Part shown: in pieces, positions 5,971 to 11,997 of the stretch | Numbering within the stretch: the stretch's first letter is position 1 | Layout: every line of letters starts with the position of its first letter | Assembly (NCBI GenBank): GCA_964612505.1 | Contig: CAZTEX010000023.1 | Location: 1-11,997 of the forward strand | From: JAAZZY01 sp964612505 | GTDB taxonomy: Bacteria; Chlamydiota; Chlamydiia; Chlamydiales; JAAZZY01 | Direction: 5' to 3' | DNA: 11,997 nucleotides | Made by a program: the position numbers and the translations under genes | The notes under the pieces: model-generated | Told to the model about the DNA's origin: nothing | Databases searched by the model: none | The model's input: the letters and a program-made list of their open reading frames with translations, nothing else

Positions 5971-7505
5971 GCAACTGTTTGTGGTGCAGAGGCCGCCGTT
6001 GTTTCTGGGCTTGCTTCAACATTAGATTGTTGTTGCTCTTGAACTAAGGCATTAAACATTTTGCCGAGACGTCTTGTAGAGGTTGTCCAAAAGGTAATCA
6101 TCGCAATAAATAAAACAGCGATATAGGGAATACAAGCTGAAATAGTTCCTACGAATAAAAGCAGTCCTTGATAAATGAGTGAACCACCAGATTTTCCAAA
6201 TCGCGCTCCTATAACATCAATGGGGGCTTTGCCTTTATATTTAAGATCGTGTGGAAGAGGGATAAAGGCCATATTTTGTGTCGTGTCAAATAAAGAGTAC
6301 TTTACGGCCTTACTTAGGCAGTGTTGAAGGCTTCCAAAAAAGACAGCAATTGCTAAAGGAGTCATGATGATAGATGTAAGCCCTTGAAAAGAGCTTCCAA
6401 AGACTAAAAAGCAAAAAAAGCCAGCTCCTGTAAGGCCCATCGCTATTGGGGTTATCAAAGCTGTTTTGGTCCAGCCAAAGCGTTCAATTATTTTAGGAAT
6501 AAAGAAAGTAATAAGCAGCGACAATAATCCCACTGCAGAAGTGACATTATTCATATAGTAGTTGAGTTCTTGTGGAGAAGAGCAATAGAGATGCAGGCGA
6601 TCTTTCCAGACCACATCCATTAAGTTGATCACTAGGTTATAAGAAACTACAAGAGCTGCAATATACGATAGGTATTTTGACTGCGATAATAATTGGAAGC
6701 TTTCTTTTAAAGAGGGTTTCTTCTTTTTGAATGATTTAGCAGTCACGGAGTGTAAGTTGGGATAGGATTTTTCGGTAAGGATAGTTTTGCTCTGCCATCT
6801 AAAGAGAAGCATGACTATGAGTCCGCCAGCAGTCACTGTTAAAATAAAGATAGAGACCATGCTATTCCAAGATCCTTTGACTGCAAAGCCAAGCATGTTG
6901 GCTGTAAATCCTGAGACCAAAGCTGCTAAATTGGATGCGATACCAAACACACCATAAAATCGTTTGGCTTGATTGATGGGAGTGACTTCGTTTGCAACCC
7001 CCCAAAAAAGAGTACTTAAAACAATACTGCTCCAAAGCTCTGCAATCACATAAAAAAGAGAAAGGGTCCAATATCTATATAAATCAATGAGCCCAGCAAG
7101 ACCCTTATTGGGAAAAATGGTTTGCAAGTAATCTGCCGATTGATGTGGGTGAAGAACATCCCGTAGAGGATAAAGGACGAAAGCAAATAGCAGAAAGAAG
7201 CCAATAAAGCTGGAGGTAATAATATAGAATGTTTTTTCTTGGCTAAAGTAATGTGTTAATTTTGTAAAAAAGTAAGTGAGGAGGATGGCAATGGGAAGTA
7301 TTCCCCAAACTTTGATATATGGTAGTACCTTAGCCCCTGCTGCTGTGATAATTAACGTATCTTTCATCGGTCTTAATATTCCATAATTAAAACAGATTAA
7401 GAAGAGAATTACAAATAGAGGGATGAATTTTCTAAATTCATGGCGATGAATAGGCCACAAAAAAGAACGAAAAAAACCAAATTCTTTAGTTAAGCTTTGT
7501 TCCAT
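5967..7505 (-). CDS. NTT-family nucleotide transporter (ATP/ADP translocase type)
   Basis: A 512-residue polytopic protein with about 12 membrane helices, of the plastid/rickettsial/chlamydial NTT (Tlc) family that imports host nucleotides. Family landmarks: 'FLWPIHRHEFRKFIPLF' at the N-terminus, 'LRPMKDTL' with Lys48, 'AELWSSIVLSTLFWGVAN' with Glu156, 'SYNLVINLMDVVWK', 'SLFDTTQNMAFIPL', and 'ARFGKSGGSL' with Lys438. By recall of chlamydial Npt1 and Npt2, the 'SSIVLSTLFWGVAN' and 'SYNLVI.L..VVWK' stretches are closer to Npt2, which takes several nucleotides with protons. An ATP/ADP exchanger is not excluded, so no isoform symbol is given. The position that is Glu in both Npt proteins is Asp297 here. 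The C-terminal tail (490-512) is a low-complexity Gln/Ala/Ser/Thr stretch. It has its own promoter and ends against the mutarotase gene with a 4-base stop overlap. Confidence 0.95.
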   Translation of the reverse strand: MEQSLTKEFGFFRSFLWPIHRHEFRKFIPLFVILFLICFNYGILRPMKDTLIITAAGAKVLPYIKVWGILPIAILLTYFFTKLTHYFSQEKTFYIITSSFIGFFLLFAFVLYPLRDVLHPHQSADYLQTIFPNKGLAGLIDLYRYWTLSLFYVIAELWSSIVLSTLFWGVANEVTPINQAKRFYGVFGIASNLAALVSGFTANMLGFAVKGSWNSMVSIFILTVTAGGLIVMLLFRWQSKTILTEKSYPNLHSVTAKSFKKKKPSLKESFQLLSQSKYLSYIAALVVSYNLVINLMDVVWKDRLHLYCSSPQELNYYMNNVTSAVGLLSLLITFFIPKIIERFGWTKTALITPIAMGLTGAGFFCFLVFGSSFQGLTSIIMTPLAIAVFFGSLQHCLSKAVKYSLFDTTQNMAFIPLPHDLKYKGKAPIDVIGARFGKSGGSLIYQGLLLFVGTISACIPYIAVLFIAMITFWTTSTRRLGKMFNALVQEQQQSNVEASPETTAASAPQTVA

Positions 7506-7557
7506 CCGAAATAACTTTCTAATAAGGGTTGTTGGAGAATACGAATAATAAAAGGTA

Positions 7558-7587
7558 ATTCTAGCATATTTCTTACTTAATTGCGAA
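7558..7587 (-). promoter_or_regulatory. Promoter of the nucleotide transporter gene
   Basis: On the minus strand an extended -10, TGC-TAGAAT (hexamer 7563-7558, TG at 7566-7565), is preceded after 18 bases by TTCGCA (7587-7582), a 4/6 match to the -35 consensus. The implied transcript start is about 45 bases before the transporter ATG at 7505. The region is shared with the divergent PAS gene. No strong ribosome site is seen before ATG 7505. Confidence 0.5.
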
Positions 7588-7704
7588 AGATTAAAAAAGT
7601 AAAATAAAATTTTGTAAAAGTGAAAAATTTAAAAAAAACTCTTTCAACTAGCCGTTAAAAAGTAATTTTTGTATTCTCCCAATCAGCTCAACCCTGTATT
7701 AGGC

Positions 7705-8808
7705 ATGATGCAAAAAAATAAAAAAATCTTTTACTTTGCGCTCTGTTTTTTCTTAATGCTTCCCCCCTATTTACTGTTTCAAAAACTACCTTTGTCAAAA
7801 TTTAATTTCATTTTTTGGACTGTTTGGGGAGTTGTTGGTTGGGTCTTTTTGAGAAACTTATGGAAGCTTCTTGCCGAATCCGCCGTTCAGGGGGAGCTTA
7901 GCTCCTTAAAAGATAACACGATTGAACAAGACTTAGAAGAGTACAAAGTGGAAAATCGCGGATTAGCCAAACAGCTTAACCAATTGTTAAATGAATTTAG
8001 TCAAAAAAATGAAATTGAAAAGGTGCTGAATAAAAAAATTGAACAATTGAAGGAGATGCACCAAAATCAAGAAAATGAATATCAATTTTTAAATCAAGAC
8101 CTGCAGAGTCAGCTGGATAAAAGAGAGCGCAGCCTCTCTGAATCCCGTATATTAGTTAAAGAGCAAAGGCAAGTGATTGAAAAAAAACAAGCTGAAATTA
8201 ACATTTTGAATTTGCAAATCAATGATTTGAAGTATGAGATTGAAAATCTATTACAGATAGAAGAGCAAAAAAGAACTTTTTTCCCAGAAGAGAAATCAGA
8301 GAAAACTTCTTTGATCACAAGTGAAATAGCCAAAGTTCCTAAAAAACCTCTAACGCTCAAAGAAAAGCTCCAATGGTATATTGATTTTGCAAGGCAGCTC
8401 ACAGAAACCAATCCATTTGCAAAAAGAGGAAGCCATTTTCCTTTTGGAAATCTTTTGATAGACCAAAGACGTTTGTTTGATCGTCTTGAAAGTGACGAAT
8501 CTGAAGTTGTATTAGTTTACTCCCTCCAAGAAAATAGATTTATCTTTGTGAATCATCAAGTTAAGAATCTGCTTGGATGGAATCCAGATCAATTTATCAA
8601 AGACTTCTCTTTTTTAGTGCAAAAGGGTTTAGATCAATGGCAAACGGCTGTGCGATCATTAGCAGAGGCTGAAATTCAAGAGATTCGTCTTTTAGTAAAA
8701 ACCCATTCGGGACAAAACATCTTGACAAATTGCTATTTGAAAAACATTTCTGAAGGTGTCTTTGAAGGTCATGCAATTGGTCTTTTATCTTCAATTGCGA
8801 AACGTTAA
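7705..8808 (+). CDS. Membrane-anchored coiled-coil protein with C-terminal PAS domain
   Basis: A 367-residue protein with two membrane helices close to the N-terminus (~9-26 and ~33-50), a long charged coiled coil (~63-190, rich in Glu, Lys, Gln and Leu heptads), a linker with a basic/hydrophobic helix (~215-235), and a C-terminal PAS-like domain (~266-365). The PAS domain contains 'FIFVNHQVKNLLGWNPDQFI' and 'IRLLVKTHSGQNILTNCYLKNI', the usual PAS helix and closing strands. No histidine kinase, GGDEF or other output domain follows; the stop comes right after the PAS fold. It may be a sensory adaptor or structural scaffold acting through the coiled coil. ATG 7705 (or 7708) was preferred; a TTG at 7669 would add 12 residues but has no ribosome site. 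A strong hairpin follows the stop. I do not recognise a named orthologue. Confidence 0.72.
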   Translation: MMQKNKKIFYFALCFFLMLPPYLLFQKLPLSKFNFIFWTVWGVVGWVFLRNLWKLLAESAVQGELSSLKDNTIEQDLEEYKVENRGLAKQLNQLLNEFSQKNEIEKVLNKKIEQLKEMHQNQENEYQFLNQDLQSQLDKRERSLSESRILVKEQRQVIEKKQAEINILNLQINDLKYEIENLLQIEEQKRTFFPEEKSEKTSLITSEIAKVPKKPLTLKEKLQWYIDFARQLTETNPFAKRGSHFPFGNLLIDQRRLFDRLESDESEVVLVYSLQENRFIFVNHQVKNLLGWNPDQFIKDFSFLVQKGLDQWQTAVRSLAEAEIQEIRLLVKTHSGQNILTNCYLKNISEGVFEGHAIGLLSSIAKR

Positions 8809-8834
8809 GCACTCTTTTTTAGTAAAAGATATAT

Positions 8835-8866
8835 AACTCTACCAAGTTTTTGAGCTTGGTAGAGTT
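8835..8866. terminator. Perfect 12-bp hairpin between convergent genes
   Basis: AACTCTACCAAG (8835-8846), an 8-base loop, and CTTGGTAGAGTT (8855-8866) form a perfect stem 27 bases after the PAS gene stop and 25 bases beyond the end of the Band 7 gene on the other strand. Plus-strand transcripts continue into a T-rich stretch (8879-8889), and minus-strand transcripts into 'ATCTTTTACT', so it probably works for both. There is no immediate uninterrupted T-run, so it is not textbook intrinsic. Confidence 0.7.
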
Positions 8867-8890
8867 AGATCAAAACAATCTTTTATTTTC

Positions 8891-9751
8891 CTAAACTGCA
8901 GAGGGCATAAAATATTGCATTTGAGGTGCGAGAAATATTTTATGAGCGGGATTTTCTGAAATACTTTTTAATCCTTCTTTTTGTTTCTCTGCAGTTAAGA
9001 TTTGTGCTGCATGCTCTGCGCCAACTTCTTCTTTAAGTTCTCTCAAATAAATCTTTTCTGACTCAGCTTGCATCTTTAATGCTTTGGATTGCGCTTCACT
9101 TTCTACAAGTAGAGCCCTTGCCCATCCCATTGCATTTAGCTCTACGGCTTCAGCGTCTGATTTGGCTCTCATTAACTTGGCTTCAGCCTCTCCTTGAGCT
9201 AGCAAAACTTGTGCTTTTCGCTCTTTTTCAGCAACCATTTCCTTCATCATGGCTTTAGCGATTTCATCAGTATAAGTTAACTCTCGAATTTCAACTCTTG
9301 AAAGCTCCACCCCCCACTTAATCAGTGTCTCTGATAATTCTGAATTAATCTTTTCGCTTAATTGGCGTCGCGAGGAAAAAAGTTCATTTAGGCTCAGCGT
9401 TCCGATATTTGCTCTTAAACTATTTAATGCCAGTTCTGAAATCATTGTTGGCAGATGATCTGTTGCATACACTGCTTTTTTAGAATCAATAATTTTCCAT
9501 CCTATGGAAGTGTTTGCTTGTATGATGACATTGTCTTTGGTTTGGCAGTGACGAGTAGGAGTATTTGTTTGTTGTTCGGATTTTTCAATGAGATAGCCGC
9601 TTTTATTGGCAATATTTCCCCAAGATGTAAGACTCTTTGTCGTATATATTCCTGGGATGTAAAAATATATCCCAGCTTCTTGAACTCGACTAAATTGTCC
9701 AAACCGTTCAATAACGGCTGTGTGCCCTTCTGGAACCCATGATATACACAT
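8891..9751 (-). CDS. Band 7/SPFH (stomatin-prohibitin-like) protein without a membrane helix
   Basis: A 286-residue SPFH protein. The family forms large ring or cage oligomers on membranes and often controls proteases or organises lipid domains. Visible in order: 'VPEGHTAVIERFGQF' (6-20), 'GIYFYIPGIYTT', 'TKDNVIIQANTSIGWKIID' (71-89), 'LRANIGTLSLNELFSSRRQL', 'WGVELSRVEIRELTYTDEI' (146-164), then an Ala/Glu-rich coiled coil (~165-245, 'EKERKAQVLLAQGEAEAKLMRA'). The start is set at 9751 by a strong AAGGAG (9764-9759) 7 bases upstream; a TTG at 9790 would add 13 polar residues. Unlike QmcA, HflK or HflC, no N-terminal membrane helix is encoded, and an in-frame stop two codons before the TTG rules one out. 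It lies 80 bases downstream of the aminopeptidase-like gene on the same strand. Confidence 0.86.
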   Translation of the reverse strand: MCISWVPEGHTAVIERFGQFSRVQEAGIYFYIPGIYTTKSLTSWGNIANKSGYLIEKSEQQTNTPTRHCQTKDNVIIQANTSIGWKIIDSKKAVYATDHLPTMISELALNSLRANIGTLSLNELFSSRRQLSEKINSELSETLIKWGVELSRVEIRELTYTDEIAKAMMKEMVAEKERKAQVLLAQGEAEAKLMRAKSDAEAVELNAMGWARALLVESEAQSKALKMQAESEKIYLRELKEEVGAEHAAQILTAEKQKEGLKSISENPAHKIFLAPQMQYFMPSAV

Positions 9752-9764
9752 ATCCTCTCTCCTT
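9752..9764 (-). promoter_or_regulatory. Strong ribosome binding site fixing the Band 7 start
   Basis: The minus strand reads AAGGAGAGAGGAT directly before ATG 9751. The AAGGAG core has 7 bases of spacing, the best Shine-Dalgarno sequence in the window. It decides against the upstream TTG at 9790. Confidence 0.75.
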
Positions 9765-9831
9765 TTTGTTTTTTGTATTGAAGCCAGCAATAATTAATCA
9801 GGGACATTAAGAATTGATAAAGAAAAGAATT

Positions 9832-11121
9832 CTAAATTATTTTGAGTAATTTTTTTTCTTCCCAGCTTTTTAAAAAAGAGAGAATAACTTCTTGAGGAAG
9901 ATCAACATAATCAGCCAGCGGCTTCAGAAAAAAAAGATTTTTTTGCGAAGGAATTAAATCCATTAATAGACGCATCTTTTGAATATTTTTTGGAGCATGA
10001 GAGCCAAAAGCTCTTTGTCCTGGATCTATATACAAATTGTAGTCAGGGTGAGATAGGCATAACGTTCCTGAAAACTTTTTTTCTATTAAAACAAGCTTTT
10101 CGAGTTCTAAAATCGTTTGATACAAAAGTTCAATAGATTCAAAAAAAGCCTCCGTTGAAAGAATTGTTAGATCATCTTTATGGGTATGGTACTCAGGATA
10201 TGGAAATCTTGATAGGCTACACATAGGAATCTGATAGCCTTGCCAAATATATTCGTCATTGCAAATAATGCTTTTGAAGGGGCCTTGATTAAAAAAAAGA
10301 TTGCATTGCTGCATTTTCTCTAAAAGGATTTTTTCAATTTGAGAGCCTTCATTGAGACTTCTCTGTAAAGCTAAAGGAGTTCGAGATCCTAGCATCTCTA
10401 AAAAGCAGGATTCCAAAATAGATTTTTTTTTAAGTGAATTATGTCCTAGATAGAATTCTGAGCCGATGATTTCGGGGACTAAAATAAGGTGATAACTAAA
10501 TTTGGTGTCTAGTTTAGAGAGTTTTTGAAATAGCTCTACCCCAACAGCTACCCCGGCTAGATCGTCATTGACCATTCCAGGATGGTCTAAATGAGCCACA
10601 AAAGCAAAACCATAGGGAGATTGTCCACTTTTTGTATATTCAGCAACTTTTAGACATCCAGGTGCTTCTTTGGTTTTGATTTCTACTTTATAAAAATCCT
10701 CCTTCAAAGAGTCATAGAATAATTTAGGGACGCAAAAGCCCCATGTCCGTTCCCATGGTCTATAAAATTGTCTGAAGTGATAAGGGATAGCTTCAGGGTC
10801 TCGGTGATCAAAGTGAAGGTGATTTAAAAGCTCTTCTCTTGAAACAAAGCCACTATAAGATGTAGACAGGCCAATTATTTTTAGAGGGTGGTCAACTTCG
10901 TAGATGATTTTTTTTTGAGAATCTTGAATATAAGCCACTTCTAAATCCCACTTTGGGGGAATTTGCCATCCATTATGAGGCTTTTGATATTCATGAATAG
11001 TAAAAGGCAAGATGCGATTTAAGCTTTGCAAGCAGTCATCAAAGTCATTAGAACAAAAATTTCTATTTTTCAAAAATAATTCTTGAATAAGTGAAAGACC
11101 AACGGATTCAATAGCAGGCAT
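9832..11121 (-). CDS. M28-like zinc aminopeptidase-like protein (DUF4910/COG4310 type)
   Basis: A 429-residue soluble protein of the group annotated as 'polysaccharide biosynthesis protein with aminopeptidase-like domain'. The peptidase core has the expected metal ligands: His180 and Asp186 in 'HLDHPGMVNDDLAG' (177-190), Glu217 in 'PEIIGSE', and His312 in 'PEYHTHKDDL' (309-318). 'IGLSTSYSGFVSREELLNHLHF' (83-104) is the inserted beta domain typical of the group. Residues ~365-429 ('DPGQRAFGSHAPKNIQKMR', then a helical tail) form the C-terminal winged-helix-like domain. A metallo-exopeptidase activity is expected but the substrate is unknown. No signal peptide, so it is cytoplasmic. ATG 11121 lacks a clear ribosome site. 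The Band 7 gene follows on the same strand, and the rRNA promoter fires in the opposite direction upstream. Confidence 0.82.
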   Translation of the reverse strand: MPAIESVGLSLIQELFLKNRNFCSNDFDDCLQSLNRILPFTIHEYQKPHNGWQIPPKWDLEVAYIQDSQKKIIYEVDHPLKIIGLSTSYSGFVSREELLNHLHFDHRDPEAIPYHFRQFYRPWERTWGFCVPKLFYDSLKEDFYKVEIKTKEAPGCLKVAEYTKSGQSPYGFAFVAHLDHPGMVNDDLAGVAVGVELFQKLSKLDTKFSYHLILVPEIIGSEFYLGHNSLKKKSILESCFLEMLGSRTPLALQRSLNEGSQIEKILLEKMQQCNLFFNQGPFKSIICNDEYIWQGYQIPMCSLSRFPYPEYHTHKDDLTILSTEAFFESIELLYQTILELEKLVLIEKKFSGTLCLSHPDYNLYIDPGQRAFGSHAPKNIQKMRLLMDLIPSQKNLFFLKPLADYVDLPQEVILSFLKSWEEKKLLKII

Positions 11122-11402
11122 TTTTGACTCGAAAAATTATCCTGTTCATGCCTTTTTAAAAATTAAAAAACAAAGTTTATCTTTCTGGGCCATTTTCAAG
11201 ATAAAATAAGAATAAAAGAGCATTGTTTCAAATTTTCATTTGGTTAAGCTGAAAGCTTCAAGGGAAAGGGAAAGAGTTAGCTTAAAAATAGGGGTAAAAG
11301 GCTGCTTTTCTGAACCAAAAGAGTGAATTTGAACCTAAAAAAAAAGAATTCTAAAAAAGAAGAAAAAAATCTTAACTTGTTGATTTTACGAGAGAAAAAA
11401 CA

Positions 11403-11426
11403 AAATAAAATAAAAAAAAAGAAACA
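11403..11426 (+). promoter_or_regulatory. A-rich UP-like element of the rRNA promoter
   Basis: A run of nearly pure A with occasional T, C or G directly upstream of the -35 hexamer, at about -40 to -60 relative to the implied start near 11466. This is where the RNA polymerase alpha subunit contacts UP elements of strong rRNA promoters. The A-tract character extends back to about 11338. Confidence 0.5.
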
Positions 11427-11430
11427 ACAG

Positions 11431-11459
11431 TTGTGTTAAATTCGGAGCTCACATATATT
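11431..11459 (+). promoter_or_regulatory. rRNA operon promoter (TTGTGT -17- TATATT)
   Basis: TTGTGT (11431-11436), a 17-base spacer and TATATT (11454-11459) give a 5/6 match at -10 with ideal spacing, preceded by an A-rich UP-like stretch. The implied start near 11466 leaves a leader of about 160 bases before mature 16S, a normal arrangement. A TTGACA at 11537-11542 inside the leader has no good -10 at 16-18 bases. Confidence 0.55.
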
Positions 11460-11512
11460 CTTGCTTACTTTTTAACGATTAACTCAAAAAATTGAGTAAG
11501 TAGTTAGAAAAA

Positions 11513-11529
11513 TGGCGACAAGAGCGCCA
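11513..11529 (+). other. GC-rich hairpin in the rRNA leader
   Basis: TGGCG, a 7-base loop and CGCCA form a 5-bp stem, the only GC-rich stem in an otherwise AT-rich leader. It may be part of the folded pre-rRNA leader or an antitermination/processing element; its role is inferred. Confidence 0.35.
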
Positions 11530-11569
11530 ACGTTATTTGACAGTACAGATGGCTTTTATGTGCAAATAT

Positions 11570-11610
11570 AAGCTCTAGCTTACTTTATATAAAGTTTAGC
11601 TATAAGCTAA
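11570..11610 (+). repeat. Three abutting inverted repeats just before 16S rRNA
   Basis: Three inverted repeats tile 41 bases without gaps: AAGCT-CT-AGCTT (11570-11581), the perfect 14-base palindrome ACTTTATATAAAGT (11582-11595), and TTAGC-TATAA-GCTAA (11596-11610). TAGCTT (11576-11581) can also pair with AAGCTA (11604-11609), giving one longer alternative hairpin. The position, about 17-57 bases before mature 16S, suggests a role in leader folding or processing. Confidence 0.55.
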
Positions 11611-11626
11611 CGTCAAAAGTTTTATT

Positions 11627-11997
11627 TTTTTTGAGAATTTGATCTTGGTTCAGATTGAACGCTGACGGCGTGGATGAGGCATGCAAGTCGAACGAAATAT
11701 GTGAGCTTGCTCATATATTTAGTGGCGAAAGGGTTAGTAATACATGGGTAATCTACCTTTAACCTGGGAATAACAGTTGGAAACGACTGCTAATACCGAA
11801 TGTGATAAACGACAAGCATTTGTTGTTTATTAAAGTTGGGGACCGAAAGGCCTAACGGTTAAAGAGGAGCCCATGGGATATCAGCTAGTTGGTGTGGTAA
11901 AGGCGCACCAAGGCTAAGACGTCTAGGCGGATTGAGAGGTCGACCGCCAACACTGGGACTGAGACACTGCCCAGACTCCTACGGGAGGCTGCAGTCG
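11627..11997 (+). rRNA. rrs: 16S ribosomal RNA, 5' part (cut by the window end)
   Basis: The conserved 5' block 'GAGAATTTGATCTTGGTTCAG' region begins at 11633, and alignment to the E. coli 5' end puts the mature end near 11627 (a few bases uncertain). The Chlamydiales signature CGGCGTGGATGAGGCAT is exact at 11666-11682, and the second order signature GCCAACACTGGGACTGA is exact at 11946-11962. The V1 helix 6 hairpin is at about 11696-11721, and the universal ACTCCTACGGGAGGC lies at 11975-11989. About the first quarter of the gene is present, reading out of the window. The V1-V2 sequence looks like Parachlamydiaceae. Confidence 0.98.

Larger units (their letters stand above)
11122..11626. other. 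rRNA control region and leader
   Basis: A 505-base AT-rich intergenic stretch between the aminopeptidase-like gene (leaving leftward) and 16S rRNA (rightward). Nothing recognisable lies in 11122-11330 except AT-rich DNA that must hold the promoter of the leftward gene; no convincing hexamer pair was found there. From 11330 A-tracts dominate, followed by the rRNA promoter (11431-11459) and a roughly 165-base leader containing several hairpins. No tRNA or coding gene was seen. Confidence 0.65.

Noticed and set aside
7669..7704. TTG start for the PAS gene
   Set aside because: No ribosome site precedes it and it adds only 12 residues ahead of the hydrophobic segment; ATG 7705 or 7708 is more economical, though the choice is not certain.
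8109..8411. A 100-codon minus-strand frame inside the PAS/coiled-coil gene
   Set aside because: Its Ser/Phe/Cys-rich composition is what results from reading a Lys/Glu coiled coil in antisense.
9502..9807. A 101-codon frame on the minus strand overlapping the Band 7 gene
   Set aside because: It lies in another frame of a clear SPFH coding sequence, and its composition has no family features.
11537..11565. TTGACA in the rRNA leader as a second promoter
   Set aside because: No acceptable -10 occurs 16-18 bases downstream; the nearest AT-rich hexamer is about 22 bases away.
11512..11571. A 19-codon open frame in the rRNA leader (starting ATGGCGACAAGA)
   Set aside because: No ribosome binding site, lies inside the pre-rRNA leader, and overlaps the GC-rich hairpin; most likely chance.

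Overview
The window is about 12 kb of AT-rich bacterial DNA. It ends in the first ~370 bases of a 16S rRNA gene of the phylum Chlamydiae. Both Chlamydiales-order 16S signature stretches are present exactly, at 11666-11682 and 11946-11962. An NTT-family nucleotide transporter, the hallmark of intracellular bacteria that import host nucleotides, supports this. The V1-V2 sequence and gene content look like an amoeba-associated chlamydia, most likely Parachlamydiaceae (Protochlamydia-like). The genus is an inference from memory, not a search.

Layout. (1) 40-797, plus strand: two tandem small proteins that both look like NTF2/SnoaL-fold proteins. (2) 4296 down to 794, minus strand: a gene string rpsT (ribosomal protein S20) - CocE/NonD-type serine hydrolase - glycoside hydrolase family 3 beta-N-acetylglucosaminidase. 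Each gene overlaps the next, and the two hydrolases carry signal peptides. (3) 4651-5970, plus strand: a DUF3592-like two-helix membrane protein followed after 3 bases by an aldose-1-epimerase-like protein. (4) 7505 down to 5967, minus strand: the NTT nucleotide transporter. (5) 7705-8808, plus strand: a membrane-anchored coiled-coil protein ending in a PAS domain with no output domain, closed by a perfect 12-bp hairpin. (6) 11121 down to 8891, minus strand: an M28-like zinc aminopeptidase-like protein (DUF4910/COG4310 type), then a soluble-looking Band 7/SPFH protein. (7) 11122-11626: the rRNA control region, with an A-rich UP-like element, a good promoter and a leader packed with inverted repeats. 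(8) The start of 16S rRNA.

Themes. The layout is compact. Two convergent gene pairs end with 4-bp overlaps in which both stop codons share bases. Transport and envelope functions dominate: secreted hydrolases, nucleotide import, membrane-anchored or membrane-associated scaffold proteins. There is no sign of a mobile element, CRISPR array, tRNA or prophage. I found no clearly new multi-gene system. The best leads are the tandem NTF2-fold pair, the PAS/coiled-coil membrane protein, the Bacteroidetes-like GH3 enzyme tied to rpsT, the divergent CocE-like active site, and the palindrome cluster just before 16S.
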